NCBI GenBank assembly: GCA_014529385.2
Contig: CM043946.1
Coordinates: 19,303,077-19,367,076, forward strand
DNA from: Adiantum capillus-veneris
Lineage: Eukaryota > Streptophyta > Polypodiopsida > Polypodiales > Pteridaceae
Direction: 5' to 3'
Length of the DNA: 64,000 nt
Part shown: in pieces, positions 52,481-64,000 of the stretch
How the letters are laid out: every line of letters begins with the position of its first letter
Numbering within the stretch: position 1 is the stretch's first letter
Notes under the pieces: generated by a model
Seen by the model: only the letters and a program-made list of their open reading frames with translations
What the model was told of the DNA's origin: nothing
The model's database searches: none
Program-made: the position numbers and the translations under genes

Positions 52481-53536
52481 TTGCCAATGGTAAGGGTGAA
52501 TTCCCTGGAATTTTTCTTGTTTAAAAAGACTTTGACTTTAATAGGCCTAGAGACCTGTCAAAGGTTCCATCCCGTTTTTGGTGTCGACGGGTTTGGAGTC
52601 ATTACAAAGTGGGCCAAGCAAAGGGAAGTTTGGAAGGCCAAAGGTAAAGAAAAGGTGGTAGATGAGTGGCAAGAGCAGCGGGAACTAGCAGCTAAAATCA
52701 CAGAGGATTTAGCTAAGAAGCTGCCAGAGTAGCCAGAAAGTTTCTAGGCTAGGGTCATTCAGAAGATACCAGCCCAATCGACTGATAAATATCAGTTAGT
52801 ACCGGTCATGACAGAGACCATGCTGGCTGTAGTACACGGATTAGCTGATGAAATGGGAGTAGAAGAGTGTGAAGACACTAGTTCTTCAAGCTCTGACAAT
52901 CAGTCTGACCAGGAGCGAGAGGAAATTCAGGTGCAAATCTGTGCAAGAATCCAGAAGCTGACTTTCGAGCTTGAGGATATAAGAAAGACCTTACCTGAGG
53001 TAGCCAATTTTATTAGACAACGCAGGAAGACTGAGGCAGAGGCCAGAACAGTGGACTTGAAGGCTGTCCGAGATGATGAAGTTCCACTTATTCAGGTCGA
53101 TTACAAGGTCAGAAAGCAGTGGGAACCTCTCTCAAGCATCATACTGGATGGAGGAGCAGGAGTCACTATAATGGGAGCCCATCTTCAGCAAAGAATGGGT
53201 ATCACCAACATGAAACCAGCACCATTCAAAGTAAGAATGGCAGATCATCGAGTCGTACAAGTGACGGGTATGATTGAAAACATGCAGATAAGAATGGGGA
53301 GGAAAAAATTCAAAACTAGTTTCCTAGTTTTGGATGTTCAGGGAGCATATGGAATGCTATTAGGCCGCCCATGTTTAAGAACAACACATGCTGTTCATGA
53401 TTACGCCAACCAGACCTTAACCATAGAAGGGGCCAGTGGCAGAATTAAAATCCAGACCAACAACACCAGGAGCTGGAAGAAGGAACTGAGGCCGAAGGAG
53501 TTGTGTCAAAAATATCATTCTAAGAAAATTGAGTGA
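52481..53536 (+). pseudogene. Tat-like aspartic protease region
   Basis: A linker with a charged helix (52481-52732) ends at a stop; the next frame (52808-53536) holds the retropepsin: SIILDGGAGVTIMG carries the catalytic Asp (D-G-G where D-S/T-G is usual), and VLDVQGAYGMLLGRPCLR the second conserved block (hydrophobic-L-G-R-P-W/C-L). The protease would cut the polyprotein. A TGA at 53534-53536 separates it from RT in the same frame. Confidence 0.75.
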
Positions 53537-55311
53537 ATGCTAGCGGCAATGAATATCTTTCCTTTGGCAGAAATTGATTTGAATGCAGTTCTACTAAACA
53601 AGGAACAAGTTGACAAGCAGAAGCGACAATTCCCTGACCAATTTACTGAAGTCAATACAGGGGAAAGAACCGTTCAGCTAAGTGGAAGAATGGAGGAATC
53701 AACGGATACTGGTAAAATAGAAGAATCAGTATGTTCTGAAGAGGATTCACTTAATCAGAATAATGATTCAGAGATGAATGGAACTTCTTGGGGCTCCGCT
53801 GAAGACTCGACCAAACGAAAAGGAGGAGGACCAAATTGGTTGCTTCCAGATGATCAAGAAGTGGAGGAGTGGAACCTGGGATTAGAGGAAAATCCCAAAA
53901 TGATCAAAGTCAACAAACACCTGAAACCAACAATGAAGGAAAAGGCAAGAAAAATGTTCCTGAACTATAAAGATGTATTTGCCCGGGAACATACAGATTT
54001 GAAGGGAGTAGATCTTGAAGTCTGTCAGCATCAAATACCACTAAAATTGGATGCTAGGCTAGTCAGATTACAAAGATACCGGATGAACCCTAACTATGCA
54101 AAGAAGTTCAAGGAGGAGATTAATAATCTTCTCAAGGCTGGGTTCATTACGGAGGTAGCAAGTAGTGATTGGTTATTTCCAATAGTCGTCGTTCCTAAGA
54201 AGAATTGGAAATTAAGGGTTTGTGTCGACTATAGGAAACTAAATGCCCAGACCATCAAGGATCCGTTTCCCTTACCTTTTACTGATATGTTGCTTGATGA
54301 GATCGCAGGATATGAGATGTATAGCTTCATGGATGGTTATAGCGGCTATAACCAGTTACAGATTGCTTCGGAAGATAGGGCCAAGACCACTTTCATCACT
54401 GAGTGGGGAGCATTCATGTATCTGGTGATGCCTTTTGGCCTGTGCAATGCACCAGCTACTTTTTAGCGGTGTATGATGGAGATGTTTAATGAATTTCTTC
54501 ATCGGTTCCTCGCCGTTTTCATGGATGACTTCACTGTCTATTCAGCTGAGGAACAACATCTTCTATTCCTAGAGATGGTTTTAAACGCTGTCAGGAGAAA
54601 ACAATTTGCTTGAATCCATTTAAATCAGTATTTCTGGTTTGGAAGGGACAGCTACTGGGACATGTGGTTTCCCGCAATGGAATAGAAATGGCCAATGATA
54701 AAATACAATGTGTCCAGCAAGCTAAAGCTCCTAGAACTGCTTCTGAATTGAGTTCTTTCTTGGGGTATGTGAATTTTTATAGAAGATTTGTACACAAATT
54801 TGCTTCTCAAGCAGTACCACTATATGAGCTTACAAAGAAGACCAGTAAGTTCAATTGGACTGCTGAGTGTGAGGAGAGTTTCCAGAATTTGAAAAAAGCC
54901 ATTACCAGTAAACCAGTCCTCAGGTAGCCAAACTGGGATATTATTTTTCATGTACACGTCGATGCTTCAGGATTGGCAATGGGGGCAATATTAGCTCAGC
55001 CAGATGGCAGAAAAGACTATCCGATCTATTTTGCCAGTCGGAGATTCAGTCAGGCTGAACAAGACTATACGACTACTGAAAGAGAAGCCCTCGGAATGGT
55101 TTTTAGCGCCACAAAGTTCAGGCATTACCTATTGGGGATGTTATTCCATTTTTATGTGGATCATCAGGCTCTTTTGTTTCTGATTAACAAAGTCATTATT
55201 CAAGGCAGGCTGATAAGATGGATGATGTTCCTTATGGAATTTGAGTTCAGAATTTTCCATAAGCCTGGCCGAAACCACTATGGAGCTCACTTTTTGTTTA
55301 GAAGTACATAA
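53537..55311 (+). pseudogene. Tat-like reverse transcriptase and RNase H
   Basis: RT blocks: LDARLVRLQRYRMNP, GFITEVASSDWLFPIVVVPK, RVCVDYRKLNAQTIKDPFP, MDGYSGYNQLQIA, FGLCNAPATF, and then, past a TAG at 54466, the catalytic LAVFMDDFTVYS. After a frameshift near 54590 come LGHVVSRNGIEMANDKI and FLGYVNFYRRFV. RNase H follows (MGAILAQPDGRKDYPIYFAS, TTTEREALGMVFSA, VDHQALLFLI) from a start after a TAG at 54927. The catalytic residues are kept, but at least three breaks make it non-functional. Confidence 0.85.
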
Positions 55312-55518
55312 GGATTTTCAGAATCACCTCTGAGAGATGAACCAGTGGATGCTGATTTATTTCAGCTAGAAGCAGAAGAAGCAGTGGATCCTGAATGGTA
55401 TGATATTTATCAATTCCTTTCCCAAGGTGCCTTTCCAGAAGACTAGAAACAGAATCAGAAGAAGGATCTGATCATAAAAAGCCTGAAATTTACCATCATT
55501 GGGGGAGTACTTTATCGA
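55312..55518 (+). other. RNase H to integrase connection, broken by stops
   Basis: Residual coding sequence between the last RNase H frame and integrase. It keeps an acidic spacer but contains stops near 55311 and 55444. Confidence 0.5.
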
Positions 55519-56700
55519 TTGGGTGTGGATGGTATACTTCGGAGATGTGTTCCTATGGAGGGAATAATGCAGGTTATCTCAGAAGCGCATAATGGAGAGT
55601 CTGGGGGACACTTTTCCAATGAAGTGACATATAAAAAGATTCTGCAAGCAGGGTTGTGGTGGCAAACAATGATTGCTGATGTCAGAAGTTTTTGTAAAAC
55701 TTGTGACATTTGTCAAAGAATGGGCCGACCAACAGCTGCAGACATGACTCCCTTAATGCCAATACAACCGTTGGGAGTATTCATGAAATGGGGATTGGAT
55801 TTTATGGGACCTTTTAAGAAGGTAACTCCCAGGAAGAACAAGTACATCGTGATGGCTACTTGTTATGTTACCAAGTGGGTTGAAGCTAAAGCTCTTCCTG
55901 ACAACACACCCAAGTCAACTGCAAGATTTCTGTTTGAGAATATTGTCTGTCGATATGGATTTCCAGTGGAAATTGTGACCGATCAAGGGACACATTTCAT
56001 CAATGATACTATGGAAATCCTATTGGATATGCTTTTAGTCAAGCATCGAAAATCTACTCCTTACTATCCCAGATGCAATGGACAGGCTGAAAGTAGCAAT
56101 AAGACAATTAAGACTATTCTCACTAAGGTGGTGCAAAAGAAACCAGACCAGTGGGATTTGAAGCTTCAGATTGCTTTATGGGCTTATAGAACAACTTATA
56201 AGGTAACTACTGGAATGACACCATTCAGAATGGTGTATGGTACTGAAGCAGTGGTTCCTATGGAGTTTGTAATCCCCAGTCTGAGAATGGCTGTAAAATA
56301 TGGACTAGACTTCAACCATAATCTTAAGAAAAGACTGGATGAACTGATGTAGTTAGATGAACTCAGGCAAAGGGCTACATTGGAATAGGAAATTGTTCAA
56401 CAAAGAAGGAAGCACTGGCATGATCGCCGAATTAAAGTCTGAGAATTCCAGAAAGGAGACTTAGTGCTTCTATATCAGTCAAGACTGGGTCCAAAGAAGC
56501 CAAATTTGAAGATTGCCTGGGCAGGACCTTTTGAGGTTGATTGGGTCTTTTCCAATGGCACAGTCAGATTAAAAGACTTATCTGGACTAATCTTGCCAGG
56601 AGTATATAATGGAGCAAAGATCAAACTTTATTACTCAGAGACCAGAGAAACTGGATTAGAAGAAGTCACTAAGGAACTGGAGGTTGTTGATCAAGAGATA
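55519..56700 (+). pseudogene. Tat-like integrase
   Basis: The zinc-binding HHCC region (EAHNGESGGHFSNEVTYKKI, CKTCDICQRMGRP) precedes the DDE core: WGLDFMGPFK (first Asp), IVTDQGTHFIND (second Asp) and YYPRCNGQAESSNKTIKTIL (Glu). The C-terminal part holds RTTYKVTTGMTPFRMVYG and, after stops near 56352 and 56388, LGPKKPNLKIAWAGPFEVDW and LYYSETRETGLEE. Integrase would insert the cDNA. Confidence 0.85.
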
Positions 56701-57099
56701 CCAGAATCAGATATTTTTGGTCTTTTCCATGTGCAACCAGTTCCAGCTTCAGAACCAGTACCTGAAGAATCAGATCAGGCTGATTTAAGAACCAGTACCA
56801 ATATAATCCAGCCAGAGTGGGAATCAGTTCAGAACCAGTGTGAAAACACTTTTCAAATTTTGAGAGGCCAACGGTCAAATGGTATGCCAGTGATAATTAT
56901 TACGAGGATGGGTTGCAGTGTTATCCAATGCATGTTTGCCACGTCAGCGACGGTGCACACAAGTCTAGGAGCGGCGAGTGGTGGAGCTTTTATGACGCGA
57001 ACACGTATAACAGTCAAGAGAGTTAACATTTTTCCTCATAAATCTCCTGCGCGACGCTTTCCTCCTCTCAACCATTCGCCATCGCCGAGCTCCGAGGTC

Positions 57100-60000
57100 T
57101 CTTCACTAGAACCGCAAACTTCGACCTCCGACGAGACAGTTGACTGTCAGACAACCTTACCAGCAACACCAAGCAATGGCTTTAACACAAGTAAGTCCTC
57201 TTCGCCTTCGCCTGTTTCATCATCGTCAACCTCACAGTGTATGGGAAGAAGGAAACGTTCAGAGAAGATGGAGGAAACTCTTGCAAAAGCCGAGGCTATA
57301 ATTACTGAGGCAAAGGCAAGCCTTCCTGTCCTCTCCTACAGTAAAATCCAAAGATATGTCTTTACTGATCATGCAATGACACTGTTACAACTCTGGGATT
57401 TGCGAGTTGTGTTGCAAGCCACAAGGATTGCTTTTCAGGCAGATATTATTAAGTAAGTTCTTGATTCCTTTGATGCTGAATCTAGCAGTGCTGTGATCAA
57501 TAATAGGAGGGTGTCAGTGACACCAGAGGCCATTGCATTTGCATTTCGGATGCCTAATGAGCCTAAACCATCGGTGGCAACTGCGCAGCAAATAAGTATT
57601 TCCCTTAAGGAGGATGAAGCAACTCGAAAGAAGAGCAAGGCAAGTGCTCAAGGAGTTCCAGTAGCAGGACTGGAAGCCTCCGTTGCTTACAGGTTTGTCG
57701 TCGAAGCAGTCAGTCTTAAGAACAACCCAACTTATGTGTCAGAAAAATTATTTGCTGTGCTATTGGCCAAGATACTGGATCCACAAGTCCATATCAACCT
57801 GTGCCAAATACTCTCGCATAATGTACTTCAACAAATTGCCAAGTTGAAATCTCAAACTTTTTTCAAGGCATGGTATGTCTGGCAATTTCTGTATTGGGCT
57901 ACTGCTGCAGATATTAATGAGTAGGTGAAACTGGCATGGAATGAGCAGCCCATTTCTGAACCAAAGAAAATTGAACTGTCCTCAGATGATGAGGAAATGG
58001 AAACTCAGACAACTTCCAAAGACCTGAAAAGGAAAGCTACTGCAGAGGAAGCTAGTAGTTCAAAGAAACCAAGAATTACACTGACCAAAAGCAATGAATT
58101 CTTGAAGCACATCGAAAGTCAGGTAAAGGCAGCGAGCACTGAGACAACTGTACCTAATCAGACAGTTGTTAAACACACAGTTGCTACTGGATCTGGGAAG
58201 GATCAGGTAAAGCCAATCACTGAGGCAAAGGCACCAGACCAGTCAGGAGACAAAGGCAAGAATCAACTGGATAAGGGGAAAGGTCCAGCGTCCTCAACTA
58301 TGTCTGAAACAGTTCCTGTCATTTCTCACAACCCTCTGCAACTGGTTAAAAAGGATAAGCTACAGCAAATGCAAACTCAGAAATTGAGAGGGCATCTCTC
58401 ACTCACCAAAATTGATTATGCATCGCTACCTTATGTGGCTCCTGTGGCAATCTATGAACCAGTTGATTCTGATCCAACTACGATCAAAGACAGATGTTCC
58501 GTATTAATATAGTCTTCGTGGAATACCATTGTCAGCTGTATGGCACAATTGGTGGAGGCTGCTGGATCAGAAGAAGAGACCAAAAATCTTAAGGCTGATT
58601 TAGCAGAAGCACAACATTAGATTGCAACACTCCAGAAAGCCCAGGAAGTGCAGAACATTGAACACAGGGTACTGGAAGCTCAATCAGAAAAGACTCAGGA
58701 GTTGTTGAGCAAAAAGCTAGCCAAGGCTGAGTCTGAAATTATGTTGATGAAGAGTCAAAGAAATGAGGCACTGAGAGCTGCAGAGCGAGCTGAGGCAAGG
58801 CTCAGAATGAAGCGAGCAGAATTCAGGAAGCTGCTTATACACCATACAGCTCTGAAGCGTTCGCTGACTGATAGATACATTTATAATAGCTTGTCTGAAA
58901 TTCTAAACCCAGCAGGCAATGCTGTTTTTTATCTAGAGAATTTAAAGTCCTTAATGGAAAGTCTGCAAAGTGATTTGCAGGATAAGGTGGCAGAGTTCAA
59001 TAATGCTCTGATGAACCAAGCCATCATGGATTATATTGAGCAGCAGACATCCCCAGAGGAGGATGAAGAAGAAGAAGGAGAAGATGAAGCTGATAAGGAG
59101 GAGGATGATGATCAAGAAGCCGGGCATACACAGGATGATGATGATGCCCCACCACCATCTCCACCTCCAGGACCAGGAAATGATGGGACAGGGCCAGATG
59201 AAGGAGGCCAGTCACAGCAAGACCAACCTGACCAGACTGAGGAACAACAGGAAAGACAGGAAACAGAACAACAGTCGGGTCATCAGCAGACTGAAGAACG
59301 GTAGCCCATCAACACTAAAAATGAGCCACCTGATCAATCCCATCACAACAGAGAAGCTAAAGGGAAAATGAAGGCTCAGGATGAGGGACCAGTGAAGGAT
59401 CATCAGCATTCACTGCAACTCATTACCCTAAATAAGCATCTGAGACATCAACAGGCCTCCATCACCAGACAATATCTGGAGGATGATACTCTGTGGACTG
59501 ATTTAGAAAGGTTCCAAAGGATATATGTAGGAGCCAGGGAAATGATAGAACATTGGAAATCTGCTGCTTTTCATGATAAGGAAGCTTGTAGACTACCTGC
59601 GCATCCCAGTACAGTTCAGCTGTTGGAACGAGTTCCAGAATGGATACTCAATGCTGATGAGAAAGTGGTAAACCCGCACTGGCAAAGAAAATCCACTGCA
59701 GATTGTCAGTCTTTGGATTTAGAACTGGAACTTCTACTAGGTAACAAACCAACTTACCGCTGTATGAAGGACGTTAGGGTCCAACTTAAAGATGTTCTGG
59801 TTCAACTGCAAATTGCCAGAGGTGTTTTGGACCAGAGAATGAAAGCCATCCTGGAGGACCAGGCGGCCACTAGCAGAGGACCTCAAACCCGCAACCTATT
59901 CCAGCTAGTCAGAATTACTAGGAAGATGATGCAACAAGAGAACCAGGCAGTTCTAAATTTCCTGAATTTGTACCTGATTCTGCAGTTCTCTTGTATGCTG

Positions 60001-60710
60001 TTCCAGCAAGAGAAACTGAGTTTCCAAGATTCTTTCCAGCACTGTATCCTCAATATCAAGAGCCAGTTGATCGACTCACATATTTCAAAATAATTGATGA
60101 GCTTCAGGATTGGTATGAGTGATCAACTGTAGAATGGAAGACTTGGAAGACATTGTTCAATGATGTTCTTCAAATCAATGATATCCAGGCAATAAAGGAA
60201 GAGCTACAGAGGATTCAGTTGTGTATGGGCCAATGGAAGATTCAAGTCAGGGGATTGACAAGGATTACTAATTAGTTACTGCAGCTTACAATCGAATCTT
60301 CCAAACTGCCTGAGAAAGACATTGCAGCAAAGCCAGGTCTAGCACCGTAGTACAGGGAGATGGCTGAGATTCTGTTCAAAGCGCGCGTCAAAACAAATCA
60401 GCCTCTTCCACAAGGATGGATCCATACTGCTTCGCATTGTCATAAACTGGCCAGAACCAGACTGACCAAGGGCAGGCGTACACTCTATGATCCTGACACC
60501 AAAACCTATCATTCTCTCACACCTTATGAGGTAGAGATGACCACAGAACGACGGGATTAGCTGGAGCAAGAGGCCATTTACCGACTGATTCAGAAGGAGA
60601 AGCGGCTGATGCTGGAACTTCTCAGGCACCAACATGGTCAAAGAGCAAGGGCAAAAGGAAGACGGTCCAATGGAAGGATACTGGGTAGTTCTATCTCAGA
60701 ATTCGGGGGC
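57100..60710 (+). pseudogene. Long extra ORF downstream of pol (coiled coil, acidic tail), function unknown
   Basis: One reading frame continues from about 57100 to 60093 with stops at about 57456, 57924, 58512, 58620 and 59304, most of them TAG. It then continues in another frame to about 60710, so the original product may have had about 1,100 residues. Regions: a Ser/Pro-rich start; a folded part (YSKIQRYVFTDHAM, RRVSVTPEAIAFAFRMP, FKAWYVWQFLYWATAAD); a charged linker; a coiled coil (TQELLSKKLAKAESEIMLMK, AERAEARLRMKRAE); a run of Glu/Asp; Pro/Gln-rich repeats; then more helix. Athila and Tat elements often carry an extra ORF here, sometimes called env-like, but I see no signal peptide or membrane span. 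It ends about 250 bp before the 3' LTR. Confidence 0.6.
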
Positions 60711-60938
60711 GACTTTTTTTTCAGCAGGCAGGGAGAGATGACCTTGGCCTTTTCAGCTGCCTCTCGTAATCTGTGAGCTTTCTAGAGCTCTGTATCCTTC
60801 ACCATCTTCTCAATGTCAGACTCTGACAATCCACCAGAAGATAGATTGTCAACATCAGAACCAGACGATGGATTTTTCAGCTCAACATCAGAACCAGACA
60901 ATGGATTTTTAAGAAATTTTGGAATCTTGCCAAAATTC

Positions 60939-60955
60939 AAGAAAGAAGGGAAGGA
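60939..60955 (+). promoter_or_regulatory. Polypurine tract of the Tat-like element
   Basis: AAGAAAGAAGGGAAGGA directly abuts the TG of the 3' LTR, as required for priming plus-strand DNA synthesis. Confidence 0.9.
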
Positions 60956-61411
60956 TGTAGACGGCTGGCGCATCACCATGTGGAAACGTGTTCTTAGAAG
61001 TTGGGCAGTGAATCACTTAGTAATTACTCAAGTAATTACTATGGTAAACCCGAAGCATATAAATAGGGCCCATTACTTTGATATCGGGTTGGCATTTGTA
61101 ATCACTTGTATTAGCGCTTTGGGCTATAATTGTACTTGAGCATCAGTGACAGTGTTGTTGGCTATACCTTTTCTCTGTAATCATATTCGCTGTAATCTCA
61201 ATCATAATATACATTCAGTGATACTTATTTCTCAATAGTCTTCTGAATCTGAACTTTATTCTAGTCTATAAGTCCGATTCTCAATTCAGTATCCATATTT
61301 CAGTCTAGTCTCTGATTTCTGTCTAGTCTGCTGTTTGAAATCTTTCCACATAAGAAGCTGAAATCCTTCAACACTGGAATTAGCTGTCTGAAGAGATCAG
61401 CTCCAATTCCA
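60956..61411 (+). repeat. 3' LTR of the Tat-like element (456 bp)
   Basis: Same ends as the 5' copy; TATA-like TATAAATAG at 61058. About 4 percent substitutions against the 5' LTR by hand count. Confidence 0.93.
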
Positions 61412-61416
61412 TCATG

Positions 61417-61650
61417 CTAGAGAGGGAAGATGAAAAAGTCCTCTTTGTCGATGTAGCTTTGGACATGAAACATCAATTCCCCAATCAATAAAGTAACCGA
61501 TGCGTTTTGTCCCTTGAAATCCCCATCGGTAGTCACAATGTCTCCCATCTCAAAATCTTGTATGTCTAACTTGGTAGCCAACTCCTTTGATATAAAGTAG
61601 TGAGTTGAGCCAGGGTCAAAAAGGATAAAGGAATCATGTTCTCTCACCTT
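61417..61650 (-). pseudogene. gypsy protease, copy B
   Basis: The peptide MREHDSFILFDPGSTHYFIS continues to LDIQDFEMGDIVTTDG. The catalytic position reads D-P-G. A frame break near 61650 separates it from the knuckle and gag. Confidence 0.65.
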
Positions 61651-61973
61651 TCCTCAAGCATAGAAAAAGGGAGATCCTTCACAACGAGCATCCCCTTTTG
61701 GTTTCAACCATAGAAGCTATAGGTGGCTCATTGCATGCATTTCTTTGGAAGAAAGTGTGGTAGCCATGTCCTTGCTCCCCGCACATGAAGCACAGGTTAT
61801 CTTCGGAAAAAAACTCTAGCTCTTAAGGGGAGAGTCTATTCTTACCCATGTAGACTCCTTTCTCCTTAGCTTTTTTGTTGTTGTTGCTCAAGTTTCCCTT
61901 CAAGGAGTTTTGATCATTGTTCTTCTCTTTAGGCTCATTTTGGTCTTTAGTTTTTGTGGGCTTAGAATTCCTC

Positions 61974-62309
61974 TTAGGCTCTTAGCCCCTTGTTGAAAAT
62001 TGAATTGTGAAGCAACCATAGTATTTGTAGGACCACAAAGATGGTCCTAGGCCTTTGAGAATTGACATATTCGTCCATGTCTTCAGATATCCCAACACAA
62101 AATTGTTGTTTTTGCTCTCCAAAGTCTATCTTTTTGTAAACAGTGGCTTTGAGATGAAAATCCCAAAACTTGTCCACATACTTGTGGATAGACTCATAGG
62201 GAGACAAATTCAAACTTCGCCATTCGGTAAGAACTTTGTCTTCGACATCACTTGCAAGAAATTGCTTTATTATGGAAGCTTTTAGGGCTTTCCACGTCCT
62301 TGGGTCCAA
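61974..62309 (-). pseudogene. gypsy gag, copy B
   Basis: 112 residues with MDPRTWKALKASIIKQFLAS, EWRSLNLSPYESIHKYVDKF and FCVGISEDMDEYVNSQRP. This is the best-preserved gag piece of this family in the window. The start shown may be internal to a longer original gag. Confidence 0.7.
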
Positions 62310-64000
62310 TTCCTTGGGAGCTTCACTAGTATCTCATAGACTAGTTTTTGGGGTGCCATCATAGCATAGCTCCAATGGACACCATTACTTGTCAATTAGG
62401 AGGGATGAGCTACCCAGCTAGGGCATGGAAACACTCATCAATTAGTGAGCTAATCATGGCAACACGAATGGGAACTCTATGAAGTGGGCTTCTGGGCTTA
62501 TGGAGAAGCTAAGCCACGATGTCTGGCAATCTCCACATCCACTTATCTTCACCTCAAATCAACCCAATCACACAAACTAATAATTTCAAAGACAGGCACA
62601 ACACTAATCATATCATGTAACACACTAATCACAAGTGCACACACGTAGATCCATTGAGCATTCGCACTCCAATCAAGACTACAAGCACACACAAAGAATA
62701 GAGGGAAATCACACAAGATTAGAGCGGGGTTAACCACTAATTAGTTATGATCTAAGTCACCAAATCATCATTAGCAATCATAAGATGTATTCAAGAGGAT
62801 AGTGAAAGAGAAATAAGAATTGATTAGTGTTAATCAAGTCACATGAAGGAGAAGTTGAAGTCCTCCATAGCCACACACCTCATGAGCTCTCACCAAAGAG
62901 TGGTCTCAACAATTGAGGCCGAGAAACCTAATTTCTTTTACACACTACCTTATATAGTTAGGGTAAAAATATGCAATGTCCAGGCACCGGAGGCCTTTAG
63001 GGCTCCACAAATCACTGAATCTACAACATAGGCATACCAATGAACCTATTCTTTATAGCTCAGAACTCTCATTGAGCCCATAACACATTATAAATATTAC
63101 AATGGCTTTGAATAAATCAAGAATTTACAATACATGATCATTTGATAAGAATGTAAAAGTGTGTATCTCCAATCTTTACTGCTTCTTTACTTCTATCTTT
63201 GATATGAATTGGCAAGGCTTTGGTCTTTAGCAGATTTGATTAGCTCAGTTAATATTCCCCTGTTCCAATTTTAGTGCTCATCCCTCAAACACTTTGAAAA
63301 AGTGTCCGTGGAGGCTATGGAAGGTTTTTGATCGGTTGTCGATGGGATGTATGGTTTCATGAGTCACTGAGTTTTTTGGTGAGGTTCCATCTGATGTAGC
63401 ATCTTCATTGGTCCAAATTTGTTTCTGATGTGAGAGATGATGTCGTATTTGTTTGTTGTAGCAGCATATGGCAAGGCTTTGTTTATTTAGTAAAGTATGT
63501 AGAAGTAAAGTAGAATGATGAATATATTAATTAGGATCCAATACCTGGATAACCAAAGGAAAAAACCCCAGTGGGAAAAAAATGCCTTTGGGATATGTGC
63601 ATTATTGTATTACTTACTAGCATGGGAAATATTATTTAAGTACTGAAGGGATTATTTGCCTAATGGATATGGAAATAAAAGGGTAGCAAATATGATATTA
63701 GCATGATGGAACATTGGTTTTCCTGCTATAGTCCACTCACGGTGCATAGGTGGAAGCAAAAAAAAGTGTCTAATGCATATGTCCAATGATGGGACATCGT
63801 ATATATGCATATACAAAAATGCATGGGAAACAATAAGCTGTGTAATAAAGATTTTTGAGGGGTTCTTCAATGAGAAGGTGTAGCTATAAAAGCATATGCT
63901 GTGTCTTTACAAGCTGGCACCCCTTGAAGAAGGGTTGTCGTTGTCGAGGATATGTGCTATCATCTTTCTGTGCACTATGCGTGAGTGTTAGACTCTACGT

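Larger units (their letters stand above)
46862..61411 (+). mobile_element. Complete 14.55 kb Ty3/gypsy element, Tat/Athila-like
   Basis: Bounded by TG...CA LTRs (468 and 456 bp) and a perfect 5-bp target duplication TCATG (46857-46861, 61412-61416) inside gypsy copy B. A primer site follows the 5' LTR (TGGCGATCACGG from 47333), and a polypurine tract AAGAAAGAAGGGAAGGA ends exactly at the 3' LTR (60955). Order: gag, a 2.2 kb AT-rich spacer, protease, RT, RNase H, integrase, then a long extra ORF. The RT block DGYSGYNQL is typical of the Tat/Athila branch. LTRs differ by about 19 substitutions plus a 12-bp repeat-unit indel, and many stop codons interrupt the frames, so it is an old, inactive copy. 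Confidence 0.92.
61417..64000 (-). mobile_element. Gypsy copy B, 5' half (protease, gag, flank), running off the window
   Basis: Resumes copy B at the base after the target duplication. From left to right in the window: protease, knuckle-like region, gag, non-coding flank. The whole stretch is collinear with copy A at 2560-5130. Confidence 0.8.

Noticed and set aside
57100-60710. Envelope protein of a retrovirus
   Set aside because: No signal peptide, membrane span or cleavage site can be seen; coiled coil and acidic repeats alone do not support an envelope.

Overview
The window looks like nuclear DNA from a land plant with a large, repeat-rich genome. It carries Ty1/copia elements with initiator-Met-type primer sites, chromovirus-like and Tat/Athila-like Ty3/gypsy elements, a two-ORF LINE, GT-AG introns, GA/CT and GT/AC microsatellites and a captured plant-type (centromeric-like) histone H3. 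I cannot name the species. A fern or another non-flowering lineage is only a guess. I found no confident ordinary host gene; almost everything is mobile DNA in several layers.

Layout. 1-972: 5' end of a copia element, minus strand. 1,436-5,130: decayed chromovirus-like gypsy element (copy A), minus strand. 5,131-10,482: older retroelement debris, including a retropepsin relic. 10,483-32,131: a 21.6 kb DNA transposon bounded by 34-bp terminal inverted repeats (33/34 identical) with a 3-bp TAT target duplication. 32,132-35,400: a decayed, intron-containing gene whose C-terminal part resembles a beta-class DNA N4/N6 methyltransferase. 36,500-40,453: a non-autonomous LTR element with only gag, one LTR of which is hit by a 246-bp MITE. 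40,460-42,900: another short element, with a 289-nt polypurine tract. 43,973-44,560: a copia 5' end, plus strand. 44,590-46,856 plus 61,417-64,000: gypsy copy B, split by a complete 14.55 kb Tat/Athila-like element (46,862-61,411; TG...CA LTRs, TCATG target duplication, PBS, PPT).

The most interesting object is the 21.6 kb transposon. After subtracting a later LINE (about 17,038-21,640) and a later copia element (22,320-27,509), about 12 kb of native element remains with four genes in two convergent pairs. Gene 1 (+) has no recognised family. Gene 2 (-) reads as a fusion: an N-terminal histone H3 domain (near-canonical H3 tail, CenH3-like fold), then a Ulp1/C48 SUMO-protease-like domain with His, Asp, Gln and Cys visible, an acidic linker, and an FCP1/HAD-type phosphatase-like domain. 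Gene 3 (+) is unrecognised and is split by the LINE (in an intron) and the copia element (in an exon). Gene 4 (-) encodes a DDE-type transposase with D, D, C-x2-C and E signatures. This copy carries several nonsense codons and small frameshifts, so it is probably dead, but the architecture is readable. I know of no described transposon with a histone H3-Ulp1-FCP1 fusion; that needs a database search.

Other unusual structures are four palindromic repeats of exactly 61 bp lying among microsatellites inside the transposon, a very long coiled-coil ORF downstream of pol in the Tat-like element, and an eight-unit AT-rich tandem array inside that same element.
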